Positions 34,521 to 43,683 of a stretch of 64,000 nucleotides of DNA are shown piece by piece. Where the stretch lies: positions 558,001-622,000 of the forward strand of contig NZ_JAPLET010000030.1 of assembly GCF_026391055.1 (NCBI RefSeq). Direction: 5' to 3'. Every line of letters begins with the position of its first letter. Positions within the stretch are counted from its first letter, which is position 1. Made by a program: the position numbers and the translations under genes. The notes beneath the pieces are model-generated. The model was not told the origin of the DNA. It worked only from the letters and a program-made list of their open reading frames with translations, and searched no databases. The DNA is from Spirosoma sp. Its GTDB lineage: Bacteria; Bacteroidota; Bacteroidia; Cytophagales; Spirosomataceae.

Positions 34521-35915
34521 TCACTTTCGGGTCTGATTGATTTTGGTGGGTAAGTCATACGCCCAATCGAGGATATGTCGCATCCGGGTGCGCTGGTCGA
34601 AGGTGAAGCAGCCCGAACTCGGTACGCCATAATCCATGATATTCGTCCCCAGAAATTTCACACCCGAACAAGCGTTGCGAACAATACCTTTGTTGACCTC
34701 TTCGAACAAAAAAACGGGTGTATCGGCGCAGTAATCCAGATCCTGATTACAGTTACCCTCCTGAAAGACGTGTAAAAGCGACAGGCAATGCCCCAGTTCG
34801 TGCGCAAACGCCGGAAAATAATTGACCGGGTCTATTCGGAAATCGCCGGGCCAATACACACCATAGCTTGTTTTGGCAGAGGAGGCTATACCTGTGCCTA
34901 CACCTTTCAGCGGTTTATCAGCCGGAAGCGTTGGGTAGGCTCCATTGGCTGCGTTAGGGTACTGGGAATTGTATAAAAATACGTTCAGGTACTTGGTCGG
35001 GTTCCACGACGCTGCGAGTGCATTCTTCACGACAAGCGGGTCGGAGCCGGTTCCATACAGGGTGGGGTCGTCCGAGACCTTATCGAGTCCTTTCTTAGGC
35101 AATGTCCGGCCAGTAGGGTCGGTGTCGGCCAGATAGAACTCAATATAGGTATTGACCGTATTCGGATCGCGTTTGGGCGAGGTGTCATCGTAAAGTGCAC
35201 CCGCATAGAGCTTGTTGACATAATCGATCATCTGCTGCAAATCGGCAGTGGTCCAGGTGTCGTTTTTATACATCAGGTGAAAAACCAATGGGATACGAAC
35301 AACCTCAAAGACGGCGTCTTTTCGGGCATTCACGACCAGTGTATTGCTCGAAATACCGTAGCCTTTTGCCTGAATTTCGTGCAGTCCCTCGGCGGTTGTT
35401 TTAAAAACTGACGATGTTAGTTCGGAGCCGTTGTCATACAGCTTGACGGCGCTGGCTGCCGGAATGGGATTCCCGGCTTTATCGTACAGCGTGACCTCAA
35501 AGGCCAGCGCCGACTTCCCGTTGGCAAGCATCCCGAGCATACCACCTGCCAGACCGTCTTTCAATTTCAGCTCCAGCCGATATTCAGGATTTTCCTTTAC
35601 CGTCAGGGACTTAGTCATTCTCTGACTGCCGCCGGGTCCGGTAGCGGTTAGCGTTACGGTAAACGTTCCCTTTTGGTGAAAAATATGTTTGGGCGATGCC
35701 TCTGTAACGGGCGTGGTACCGTCGCCAAAGTCCCAGGCGTAGGCAGTCGCGTTTTGGGATGTGTTAGTAAACGTCAGAGCGGCCGGGGCATAATACTCTC
35801 CCTCGGCGAAGGCAAAGCTGGCTACGGGCGCGGGTTTGGGCTGTGGATCAGGTTCTGTTTTCTGGGCACAGCTTACCAAAGCTATCCAAAGGGAAAAGTA
35901 CAGTTTTTTTTTCAT
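34521..35915 (-). CDS. PKD-domain lipoprotein with M43/pappalysin-like metallopeptidase domain
   Basis: 464 residues. The lipoprotein signal ends in LVSC (Cys16). A PKD domain spans about 30-108 (SQNATAYAWDFGDGTTPV), followed by a beta domain and then a metzincin domain with HELGHCLSLLH: His372, Glu373, His376 and His382. The usual glycine of HExxHxxGxxH is serine. The Met-turn is NIMDYG (Met427), and the cysteines in GNCNQDLDYCADTP fit M43B enzymes. It would be an outer-membrane-anchored zinc protease. It shares the SQNATxYxWDFGDG segment with the C25-like neighbour, so the PKD parts are closely related. Confidence 0.82.
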   Translation of the reverse strand: MKKKLYFSLWIALVSCAQKTEPDPQPKPAPVASFAFAEGEYYAPAALTFTNTSQNATAYAWDFGDGTTPVTEASPKHIFHQKGTFTVTLTATGPGGSQRMTKSLTVKENPEYRLELKLKDGLAGGMLGMLANGKSALAFEVTLYDKAGNPIPAASAVKLYDNGSELTSSVFKTTAEGLHEIQAKGYGISSNTLVVNARKDAVFEVVRIPLVFHLMYKNDTWTTADLQQMIDYVNKLYAGALYDDTSPKRDPNTVNTYIEFYLADTDPTGRTLPKKGLDKVSDDPTLYGTGSDPLVVKNALAASWNPTKYLNVFLYNSQYPNAANGAYPTLPADKPLKGVGTGIASSAKTSYGVYWPGDFRIDPVNYFPAFAHELGHCLSLLHVFQEGNCNQDLDYCADTPVFLFEEVNKGIVRNACSGVKFLGTNIMDYGVPSSGCFTFDQRTRMRHILDWAYDLPTKINQTRK

Positions 35916-36090
35916 GACAACGCACAGTTACGATTACCTCCCCAACCTATATATGGATTGATAGACCGGAAAATGAGTGAATAGAAGCGGAATTAGTAAG
36001 ACGAAACTACCAGTGACAAACAAGCTTGTCAGTGAATACGTAACAAATGGTCACTTCAGCGAACTACTGGTCGTTTTGCCAAATAACTGG

Positions 36091-36930
36091 CTAGTGCCCA
36101 AACCACTTCCAGAGCTTTTCGACAAGGCTACCCGATTGACTGATGTTGGCCTGAGCGCTGTTGTTCAGGTAATGGCGCAGCTCCTGCCCGCCCCGACGCG
36201 ATGCATACCGGACACTGCCATCGGTAAGGGTTACGCTCAGCTCGGCGTGGTTATAGCGTCGGACATACGCCAGATTCACGATCTCACTCTGACTGATGGG
36301 AAAGAAGTTGTAATCCTTGACCAACAACTCACTGTAATGCCCAAGATTACGCATAGCCGCCAGCCGGGAGTTGTTGGTCAGGAAAAACCAGGTTACCGTG
36401 CCGTCGGCTTCGCAACGCATCAGGTCTTTTATGTCGACGAACTCAATAATGCCGCGTGCCAGATGCAGAGCTATGCGGCCCGTATCGCGCGGGGCTCCTT
36501 GTTGAAGCAGCGTCAGCATAAACTCAACCTGTTGCCGGTATTGCTGTTTATGCAGTTGTTGCCCCGCCTTTTCAATAGCCCGGCAGAGCTTTTCGGGATC
36601 GATGGGTTTATTCAGGAAATCAATGGCCGAGTACTCAAAAGCCCGCGTAGCGTACTCATACCGGGCTTCACCCGTCAGAAAAATCACGTCAAAATCCAGG
36701 TTATCGGCCTGTTGTAAGCGGCTCAGTATATCGAAACTGGTTCCTCCCCGAATGCCAATGTCCAGAATAAGAAGGCTGGGGCGTTGTTGCATAATCAGGT
36801 CAAAGCCACTGTCAACACTATCGGCATCGCCGAGAACGTCCACCTGTGGGCAATACCGCCTTAACATGTTCTTCAGATTGACCAGGTTGTCAGGGACGTC
36901 TTCAATCAATACGGCTTTGATGGGTAGCAT
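36091..36930 (-). CDS. LytTR family response regulator
   Basis: 279 residues. The receiver domain (about 1-125) has the acidic pair (VLIEDVPDN), the phosphoacceptor Asp57 in LLILDIGIRGG and the conserved lysine in INKPID form (FLNKPIDPEKL). A linker leads to a LytTR DNA-binding domain (about 170-262: FVDIKDLMRCEADGTVTWFF, FFPISQSEIVNLAYVRRYNH). It lies 28 bp downstream of the sensor kinase gene and is certainly its partner. Targets are not visible, although the two PKD peptidase genes next to it are candidates. Confidence 0.93.
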   Translation of the reverse strand: MLPIKAVLIEDVPDNLVNLKNMLRRYCPQVDVLGDADSVDSGFDLIMQQRPSLLILDIGIRGGTSFDILSRLQQADNLDFDVIFLTGEARYEYATRAFEYSAIDFLNKPIDPEKLCRAIEKAGQQLHKQQYRQQVEFMLTLLQQGAPRDTGRIALHLARGIIEFVDIKDLMRCEADGTVTWFFLTNNSRLAAMRNLGHYSELLVKDYNFFPISQSEIVNLAYVRRYNHAELSVTLTDGSVRYASRRGGQELRHYLNNSAQANISQSGSLVEKLWKWFGH

Positions 36931-36958
36931 AAAAGTTAAAAAATTAGGTGGATAGTTT

Positions 36959-39949
36959 TTAGGCTTTTGGTGTGTAATTAATAATAAGATCGACCAGGGT
37001 TCCTCCAGCTGGCCGGTCGCTGGTTGTCAGGCTAATATGATACCCCATCTGATTTAACAGCTCGATGCGTTTTTTTACCAGTCCGCTTCCCCTCGATACA
37101 TACGGTTTGATGGAGGTGGCCTGCTGCCGCCGGGCGCCCTCCCGCCCAACGCCGTCGTCGTCAATTTGAATACACAGCCGGTCGTCGTCTTCCGGCCAGA
37201 TGCGGATGCTCAAGTGGCCGCTCGTTTCCTTATACAGCAAGCCGTGTTTAATGGCGTTTTCGACGAACGGCTGTATCAGCATGGGCGGTATGGACCACAT
37301 GCTCGTTACAAGTGTTGGAGCCACGTCGAATGCGTATGTGAAGCGGTCGCGGTATTGCAGGTGCTCGAACTCGACGTACATCTGTAACATTTCCAGCTCT
37401 TTATCCAGCTTGACTTCCGTTTCAGCCGACCGGCTCTTGGGCATTTCGGAGCGAACGGACGATTCCAGAAACCCCCGGATAAGTTGCGCCAGCCGTAACA
37501 ACCCCCGATTAGCCTGCTCAAGATCGTTGGTCAGGATCATCCGCTGCAGCGTTCCGAGCACATTGAAAACAAAATGCGGGTTAAGCTGGGCCTGTAGCGT
37601 TTGTACCTGCAGGAATAGCAGTTGCTGCTCCTGTTGCTGCAGACGAAGGCTACTCTGGCGGCTTCGGAAGTAAACATAGCCCAAGGATACCATCAGCAGG
37701 CCTATAATACCGGCCGCCAGATATGGGAACATGGGCCATTGCCAGACAGGCAATGACACCCGGAACCGAAGCCGTGCCACAGCCTCGCCCGATTCAGTGA
37801 GGTCGCCGGTTTGCGTTTTTAATTCGATGGTGTGTAAGCCGGGTGGCAAATTGGTAATGGTAACCTGATTGTTGGTTTGCCAGCTACTCCAGTTGTCGCT
37901 GATACCCGGAATACGGTAGCTGAACTGCGTGCGTAAGGGCTTGTTGACCCCGATAGCCTCGAAGCCAACGGCCAGGGTATTCTGCCTATAAGCCAGTACA
38001 GCCACCGAGTCGGGGGTTCGGCGCCGGAAGGGTATCCGTTTGGTATTTACGGATGTAAAATAGGTTCGAACAGGGTTGGGCGACAGGTTCAGACGCCTGG
38101 GGTCAATCTGGGCCAGCCCGGTACCGGTAGACAGCCAGACGATCCCTTTGGCGTCCTTGAAAACTCCCTGTTCTACAGGTTCGATACCCAGAAATCCGTT
38201 TCGGCTTGTAAAAAGCTGAAACGTCACTTTCCCCGTAGCGTAAAATATCGCTAAATCGAGGATATATATATTTTGTGAATCAGTAATTAACAGGTGAGTA
38301 GCATCGAGAGGGGTCACGTTATAAATGATGTTCTGCAAGAGGTTTGTTTGCAGCGCGATAAAGGCATCTTTTTGTTGATCGAAATACAAACAACCGCCTT
38401 CGCCGGTACCCAGCCAAAGCGTACCCCGCGCATCCCGACACATACTTAGTATACCTCTGGCGGGGAGTTTTTTGCTTAACGGCGGATACTGCCTGGTTAC
38501 CTTAGTGTCGAAATTATAATGCGTCAGTCCAGTGCTCCCGATCCAGTAGTTGCCCCGCTTGTCTTCCAGAGCGGATATATAGGGGCCGGGCATCAGACCG
38601 CCTTTTTCTGTCAATGAGCGGACAACCCGATAAGGTGGCTTTATCGAATAGAAGTCGACTTGTTTTACCCGGGAGGCAAGCACCAGGTTGCGTTGTGCGC
38701 CATTTAGTAAGTAGACAACCGGGTTATCGGTATCCGTTTTGGTCTCAATGCGGCTAAAGGTGTTGCCATCACCATGATGTAACATATGCGATCCGTAACT
38801 AATCCAGAGCGCCTTCCGGTTATCAAGCACCGAGGCCGATTCCTCCCAATGACTAGTAAAACCAGGATCGTGCTGCTTCACCAGTTGTTCGTAGCCCGAT
38901 ACCCTGCTCAGGTTGCCATCCTGTAGCTGTTGGATGGGGCCGGTACTATTAACAATCCAGAATACTCCTGGAGACCGCTCAAGAACAGCGCGGGGTGCCG
39001 GTATTGTCTGCTCAGAGAAATACCTTATTCCGTTCGTAAATACCCGAAGCAGCCCTTTTCTTGTCCCAATCCAGTAGCTGATTCCGTCGGATGTGGCATG
39101 GAGTAATTCACTCCCGGCCATCAGCAGGAAGGAATGTCGACTACCTCGCTCCAGCAGATAAATATTCCCCTTATGGCTGTACACATAATCGAAGGGCACC
39201 GTTTGCAGAACCTCAACCGTAGCAGCCCTTAGTTTCAGGAAGGGTACATAGTTGGCCCCCTGCCGGTAAAGAATCAATCGGCTTTTATCCGGCAATTCAC
39301 CACCAAGAATACTGTATCCGTTCGTCTCCGCTGTATAATTGGGAGTCGGCACCCCCGACAATAACATAAGGTCTTTGGCAACCGGGGTTAGTTTTCCATT
39401 GTCCAGTAAAAAAAGGCCTTGTTTTTCGAAGGAGATATACAGCTGTTTGCTGCGTTTATCCGAGATTAATCCCGTCGGCTTCCACCCGTTGGGTACCACC
39501 CTGGTGGTCTGCCAGGCCGATTTGACCAGTTGCGTAAGCTGATGATCGGGATAGGTCAGGGCAAAAAGCTGATCATGGCTATCAATGGCTATCGTGCCTG
39601 GGTCGATGAATCGTTCATGATGGAACGAGACAAGCGTATCCCCATCGAACCGGACAACTCCCCGCAGAGAGGCAATCCATACATTGCCTTTACGATCTTC
39701 CACAAAGCCACCGATGTAGCTGCTGCCTACGCCATCGCGGGTACGGAAGTTTTTGAACTGTTCGCCATCAAACATTGAAAACCCATTTCGCGTACCGATC
39801 CAGATGTAGCCACGGCTATCCTCAAATACCCGGAGAATCTGCATCTGCGGCAGTCCGTCGTGGTTGGTATACCGTGTAACGGGGTACTCCTGCCCGAATG
39901 TCAATATACTCTGAAGCCCAAAAGCCATCAACAACAACCAGCGCAGCAT
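36959..39949 (-). CDS. Propeller-containing sensor histidine kinase, LytS-type
   Basis: 996 residues from ATG 39949, which places the signal MLRWLLLMAFGLQSILTFGQ. Two-component-regulator propeller repeats fill about 25-650 (ENRGYIWIGTRNGFS-type units such as DSRGYIWIGTRNGFSMFDG, DARGTLWLGTGEGG, DAKGIVWLSTGTGLAQID). A Y_Y_Y domain follows (FSYRIPGISDNWSSWQTN), then one membrane helix near 740-762. The LytS-type kinase core has His792 in LNPHFVFNVLGTLQ and an ATPase with FVENAIKHGLLY. It senses an extracellular ligand, probably a glycan, and signals to the LytTR regulator downstream. The open frame runs to 40066, but the extra residues precede the signal peptide. Confidence 0.93.
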   Translation of the reverse strand: MLRWLLLMAFGLQSILTFGQEYPVTRYTNHDGLPQMQILRVFEDSRGYIWIGTRNGFSMFDGEQFKNFRTRDGVGSSYIGGFVEDRKGNVWIASLRGVVRFDGDTLVSFHHERFIDPGTIAIDSHDQLFALTYPDHQLTQLVKSAWQTTRVVPNGWKPTGLISDKRSKQLYISFEKQGLFLLDNGKLTPVAKDLMLLSGVPTPNYTAETNGYSILGGELPDKSRLILYRQGANYVPFLKLRAATVEVLQTVPFDYVYSHKGNIYLLERGSRHSFLLMAGSELLHATSDGISYWIGTRKGLLRVFTNGIRYFSEQTIPAPRAVLERSPGVFWIVNSTGPIQQLQDGNLSRVSGYEQLVKQHDPGFTSHWEESASVLDNRKALWISYGSHMLHHGDGNTFSRIETKTDTDNPVVYLLNGAQRNLVLASRVKQVDFYSIKPPYRVVRSLTEKGGLMPGPYISALEDKRGNYWIGSTGLTHYNFDTKVTRQYPPLSKKLPARGILSMCRDARGTLWLGTGEGGCLYFDQQKDAFIALQTNLLQNIIYNVTPLDATHLLITDSQNIYILDLAIFYATGKVTFQLFTSRNGFLGIEPVEQGVFKDAKGIVWLSTGTGLAQIDPRRLNLSPNPVRTYFTSVNTKRIPFRRRTPDSVAVLAYRQNTLAVGFEAIGVNKPLRTQFSYRIPGISDNWSSWQTNNQVTITNLPPGLHTIELKTQTGDLTESGEAVARLRFRVSLPVWQWPMFPYLAAGIIGLLMVSLGYVYFRSRQSSLRLQQQEQQLLFLQVQTLQAQLNPHFVFNVLGTLQRMILTNDLEQANRGLLRLAQLIRGFLESSVRSEMPKSRSAETEVKLDKELEMLQMYVEFEHLQYRDRFTYAFDVAPTLVTSMWSIPPMLIQPFVENAIKHGLLYKETSGHLSIRIWPEDDDRLCIQIDDDGVGREGARRQQATSIKPYVSRGSGLVKKRIELLNQMGYHISLTTSDRPAGGTLVDLIINYTPKA

Positions 39950-40276
39950 CGTGTAAGCGTATTTTTTCGGAACGGTAGGTAGGCAAGTTAGTAAGGAGCA
40001 ACGCTGAGAATCGGGAAAAGCAACAACCGGCCGATTTGCCAAACAACTGGCATAAAAACGATACATATCCGCTTATCACTCTGCTTAGACGGGCGCCCCC
40101 TGGGCCAGGTTTCGGTTTAGGCTGATTTTTATGGGCCGAGCATCAACTACCTCCCTCTCGCAGCCATGAGTTTATGCGTACGTGCAGCCCGATTGCCCAA
40201 AGCCAAAATGACTGAAAAACAAAATCCCGGCCCTGTTACCACAGCCGGGAGCGTATAACTTCAATATGTCTGTTTA
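39950..40276. other. Intergenic region between the sensor kinase and the nrdA-tail remnant
   Basis: About 330 bp upstream of the kinase gene. It holds a minus-strand terminator hairpin at 40225-40250 and otherwise nothing I can support. Confidence 0.4.
40225..40250 (-). terminator. Terminator copy after the nrdA-tail remnant
   Basis: On the minus strand a 7-bp stem (TCCCGGC / GCCGGGA) is followed by ATTTTGTTTTT. It lies 26 bases after the remnant stop; the real nrdA terminator lies 25 bases after its stop and is also built on CCCGG, which suggests both were duplicated together. Confidence 0.6.
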
Positions 40277-40358
40277 TTAACTGCTACACGATATGCATTC
40301 TTCAGGGTAATCCAGCGAACAGGTCATGGCTGCATGCTGCTGTTCGAGGGACGTTACC
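40277..40358 (-). pseudogene. Degenerate copy of the nrdA 3' end
   Basis: The frame reads VTSLEQQHAAMTCSLDYPEE, then CISCSS and stop. It aligns without gaps to the end of the intact nrdA (VTDLEQQYAAMTCSLDDPEG, then CEMCGS and stop). By hand, 64 of 82 bases match. The C-x-x-C redox pair is kept. The copy lies exactly 845 bp downstream of the real 3' end, in the same orientation, and has no upstream nrdA sequence or start codon. Confidence 0.85.
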
Positions 40359-40395
40359 AAAGAAAACTGCCTTGGACTCCCTAATCCGTTGCCTT

Positions 40396-40563
40396 TTACT
40401 TGGTCAATTCTTTCGGTAACCCATATTTTCGTATCAGTTCCTTAGCTTGCTCATTTTTCTGAGGGAAGAAAACACTGTCACCAAAAACTCGAGCCAATTC
40501 CGGATTTTCGGCTACGACAAGGTTGTTACACAAAGTCATCTTATTGTCAGTTCCAGCTTTCAT
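40396..40563 (-). CDS. Small hypothetical protein downstream of DUF6934 gene
   Basis: 55 residues, ATG 40561-40563, stop 40396-40398. The sequence contains MTLCNNLVVAENPELARVFG, DSVFFPQKNEQAKELIRKYG and LPKELTK. It has no signal or membrane part and no family I know. Its ATG overlaps the TGA that ends the restored DUF6934 frame (ATGA), a typical sign of translational coupling. It lies between the interrupted DUF6934 gene and the nrdA-tail remnant and appears to be part of the same cassette. Confidence 0.5.
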   Translation of the reverse strand: MKAGTDNKMTLCNNLVVAENPELARVFGDSVFFPQKNEQAKELIRKYGLPKELTK

Positions 40564-41045
40564 AAGCGAAATATACTGATTTGTCGTCTATGTATGACAA
40601 ACGCCTGATAGTTCTTGTTTCGTTCAAATAGATACCACTGTCCATTATCCAATCTATATAATATGTGATTCTCTATTATCTCTGTATAAAATCGATTCAA
40701 TCCCATTTAGTACTGTCTGGTGCGCGAATCGGTACTACCGGTTGCATAAACAGTAGCCAGTGGATAAGTAGACAAAAAATCAAGTGTAGCTCTTGCCACC
40801 GTAGCCAATACTTTGTCTTTATCTCCATTTCTAGAGTCTGCAAGGTCGTTCACCTGCATTGTATCACTGTCAAAATCTCCAAAGCCTAAATTATATATGT
40901 CTGTAATGCCTATGTTGCCTAGGTCCGTTCGCTCAATGAGGGCAAACTGAATCAATTTTACAATCGCTCCTTTGGGGCCTCTACTCTCAAAATAATAGGT
41001 TGTATGACTATTGAATACCTCTACGTTATAAACCTCCTGCGTCAT
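40560..41045 (-). pseudogene. DUF6934 family gene interrupted by an in-frame stop
   Basis: The first 112 residues (41045-40707) show the family pattern: YYFESRGPKGAIVKLIQFAL, YNLGFGDFDSD, VNDLADSRNGDKDKVLATVA and YATGSTDSRTRQY. A TAA follows at 40707-40709. Reading on in the same frame gives 48 more residues (MGLNRFYTEIIENHILYRLD, QWYLFERNKNYQAFVIHRR) up to TGA 40560-40562, which matches what DUF6934 proteins carry after the RTRLY motif. So one ochre codon splits an otherwise intact gene. The family has no known function. The gene lies directly downstream of nrdA on the same strand. Confidence 0.75.
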
Positions 41046-41068
41046 GCTACGGTATTAGTTCAAAATAA

Positions 41069-41096
41069 ACCCCGGCTACTCTTCAGTAACCGGGGT
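41069..41096 (-). terminator. nrdA terminator
   Basis: On the minus strand, ACCCCGGTTACT pairs with AGTAGCCGGGGT around GAAG, followed by TTTATTTTG, 25 bases after the nrdA stop at 41122. One mismatch-free GC-rich core. Confidence 0.75.
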
Positions 41097-41121
41097 AACT
41101 TCATTTCATTAAGTCTAAACT

Positions 41122-43602
41122 TTAACTTCCACACATCTCGCAACCTTCGGGATCATCCAGCGAGCAGGTCATAGCGGCATACTGCTGTTCGAGGTCCGTT
41201 ACCATCGGTACGGGTTGCGGAGTGGTGTTCTGGGCGTGCTCCTTAGCGTATTGTACGTAATCGAGTGGCTTTTCCACCGTTACGGCTTCGGCCATTACAG
41301 GCTCCAGTTGTGGCTCGGCCTGTGGCTGAACGACCGTGAACTTCACGGCGTCGGCAGCGGCTTTCGTACGAAGGTAATACATACCCGTTTTCAGACCCGC
41401 TTTCCAGGCGTAGAAGTGCATCGACGTCAGTTTGCCGAAGTTCGAATCCTGAATGTGGATGTTCAGCGACTGCGACTGGCAGATGTACGCGCCCCGATCG
41501 GCGGCCATGTCGATGATGTGCTTCTGCTTGATCTCCCAAACCGTTTTGTAGAGGTCTTTGATGTTCTGCGGAATGTTCGGAATCGCCTGGATCGAGCCGT
41601 TGGCCAGAATCAGGTTGTTCTTCATGGCATCGTTCCACAAGCCCAGCTTCACGAGGTCTTTCAGCAGGTGCTTGTTCACGACCACAAACTCGCCCGACAA
41701 TACGCGACGGGTGTAGATGTTGCTCGTGTAGGGCTCAAAGCATTCGTTGTTACCCAGAATCTGCGAGGTCGAGGCCGTTGGCATCGGTGCCAGCAGCAGC
41801 GAGTTCCGAACGCCGTGCTCAACCACATCCTTGCGCAGGCTTTCCCAATCCCAGCGATTCGACTTGGGTTTTACCCCCCACATATCGAACTGGAAGATAC
41901 CCTGCGAGATGGGCGACCCTTTCCAGGTCTCGTACGGACCGAATTCTTTAGCCTGCTCCATCGACGAGGTCATGGCACCAAAATAGATCGTCTCGAAAAT
42001 ATCTTCGTTCAGGCGACGCGCTTCCTCCGATTCAAACGGCATCCGCAGCATGATGAACGCATCGGCCAGGCCCTGCACACCCAGCCCAATTGGCCGGTGG
42101 CGCATGTTGCTCCGGCGAGCCTCTTCGACGGGGTAATAGTTGATGTCGATGATCTTGTTGAGGTTGCGGGTGGCCGTTTTGGTCACTTCATACAACTTCT
42201 GGTGATCGAACCGCATAATACCGTCCGTGCCACGGGTGATGAACTTCGGCAGCGCAATGGACGCCAGGTTACAAACGGCGATTTCGTCGGGGGCCGTGTA
42301 CTCGATGATTTCGGTACACAGGTTACTCGACTTAATTGTACCGAGGTTCTTCTGGTTCGACTTCTTGTTGGCGGCATCTTTGTACAGCATGTACGGTGTG
42401 CCGGTTTCAGTTTGCGATTCCAGAATTTTGAACCACAACTCCTGCGCCTTTATCGTCCGGCGGGCACGGCCTTCGCGCTCGTACCGGGTGTACAGTTCTT
42501 CGAACTCATCGCCATAGCAATCGGCCATGCCGGGGCACTCATGCGGGCAGAACAACGACCAGACGTCGTCATCCTCTACGCGTTTCATGAACAGGTCGGG
42601 CGTCCAGAGGGCGTAGAACAGGTCGCGGGCGCGTCCTTCTTCTTTACCCGAGTTCTTTTTCAGATCCAGGAAGTCGAAAATATCGGCATGCCAGGGCTCC
42701 AGATAAATCGCGAATGAGCCTTTCCGTTTGCCACCACCCTGATCGACGTAGCGGGCGGTGTCGTTGAACACGCGCAGCATGGGTACAATGCCGTTCGATG
42801 TTCCGTTGGTGCCTTTAATATAGGTACCCGTAGCCCGAACGTTGTGAATGCTGAGGCCAATACCACCCGCCGACTGCGAGATTTTGGCCGTTTGTTTGAG
42901 CGTATCGTAAATACCATCGATGGAGTCGTCCTTCATCGTCAGCAGGAAGCAGCTCGACATCTGGGGTTTTGGCGTCCCGGCGTTGAACAGCGTTGGTGTG
43001 GCATGCGTGAACCACTTTTCCGAAAGCAGGTTGTACGTCTCGATGGCCGAGTCGATATCTTCCTGGTGAATCCCAACCGCTACCCGCATGAGCATATGCT
43101 GCGGCCGTTCGGCAATGCGGCCGTCGAGTTTCAACAGGTAGGACTTTTCGAGTGTTTTGTAGCCAAAGTAATCGTAGCCGTAATCCCGGTCGTAAATGAT
43201 GGTCGAGTCCAGCAGTGCGGCATGCTGGCGAACCACGTCATACACCTCTTTGGAGATCAGGGATGCATTTTCACCGGTTTTGGGGTCTTCGTACTGATAC
43301 AGTTTCTTGATGGTACCGGAGAATGATTTATTCGTTTCCTTGTGCAGGTTCGAAATGGCAATCCGGGCGGCCAGAATAGCGTAATCCGGGTGTTTGGTGG
43401 TCATCGACGCGGCTGTTTCGGCAGCCAGGTTATCGAGTTCGGTGGTTTTAACGCCATCGTAAAGACCACTAACGACCTTCACCGCTACCTCTACGGGTTG
43501 TACATAAGCGGGGTCGAGACCATAGCAAAGCTTTTCGATCCGGGCCGTGATTTTGTCGAACTTAACCGACTCCCGGCGACCATCGCGTTTGACTACAAAC
43601 AT
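41122..43602 (-). CDS. nrdA: Ribonucleoside-diphosphate reductase subunit alpha (class I)
   Basis: 826 residues. It reduces ribonucleotides to deoxyribonucleotides with a separately encoded NrdB radical subunit that is not in this window. An ATP-cone occupies the first 90 residues (MFVVKRDGRRESVKFDKITA), so dATP feedback control is expected. The catalytic barrel has QMSSCFLLTM, SQSAGGIGLSIHNVRATGTY, the active-site segment SSNLCTEIIEYTAPDEIAVC with NLASIALPKF, and PMPTASTSQILGNNE. The redox tail ends CEMCGS. All key residues appear present. The final 82 bases recur in a degenerate copy at 40277-40358. Confidence 0.95.
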   Translation of the reverse strand: MFVVKRDGRRESVKFDKITARIEKLCYGLDPAYVQPVEVAVKVVSGLYDGVKTTELDNLAAETAASMTTKHPDYAILAARIAISNLHKETNKSFSGTIKKLYQYEDPKTGENASLISKEVYDVVRQHAALLDSTIIYDRDYGYDYFGYKTLEKSYLLKLDGRIAERPQHMLMRVAVGIHQEDIDSAIETYNLLSEKWFTHATPTLFNAGTPKPQMSSCFLLTMKDDSIDGIYDTLKQTAKISQSAGGIGLSIHNVRATGTYIKGTNGTSNGIVPMLRVFNDTARYVDQGGGKRKGSFAIYLEPWHADIFDFLDLKKNSGKEEGRARDLFYALWTPDLFMKRVEDDDVWSLFCPHECPGMADCYGDEFEELYTRYEREGRARRTIKAQELWFKILESQTETGTPYMLYKDAANKKSNQKNLGTIKSSNLCTEIIEYTAPDEIAVCNLASIALPKFITRGTDGIMRFDHQKLYEVTKTATRNLNKIIDINYYPVEEARRSNMRHRPIGLGVQGLADAFIMLRMPFESEEARRLNEDIFETIYFGAMTSSMEQAKEFGPYETWKGSPISQGIFQFDMWGVKPKSNRWDWESLRKDVVEHGVRNSLLLAPMPTASTSQILGNNECFEPYTSNIYTRRVLSGEFVVVNKHLLKDLVKLGLWNDAMKNNLILANGSIQAIPNIPQNIKDLYKTVWEIKQKHIIDMAADRGAYICQSQSLNIHIQDSNFGKLTSMHFYAWKAGLKTGMYYLRTKAAADAVKFTVVQPQAEPQLEPVMAEAVTVEKPLDYVQYAKEHAQNTTPQPVPMVTDLEQQYAAMTCSLDDPEGCEMCGS

Positions 43603-43675
43603 GAGCGTTTGGGTTAGTTTTAATGTATGAAAAAATGATAAATTAATGCCTCAGGCAACCTGTTTTTAAGCTTCC

Positions 43676-43683
43676 CAAAGATA
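43676..43683 (-). promoter_or_regulatory. -7 element candidate for nrdA
   Basis: CAAAGATA on the plus strand reads TATCTTTG on the minus strand, an exact match, about 74 bases before the nrdA ATG. No good -33 is seen at 19-21 bases. Confidence 0.4.

Noticed and set aside
35977..36717. 246-residue open frame on the plus strand
   Set aside because: It is antisense to the LytTR response regulator; the minus-strand protein has complete receiver and LytTR domains.
41215..42717. 500-residue open frame on the plus strand
   Set aside because: It lies wholly antisense to nrdA, whose protein is clearly conserved. GC-biased codon use keeps this frame open by chance.
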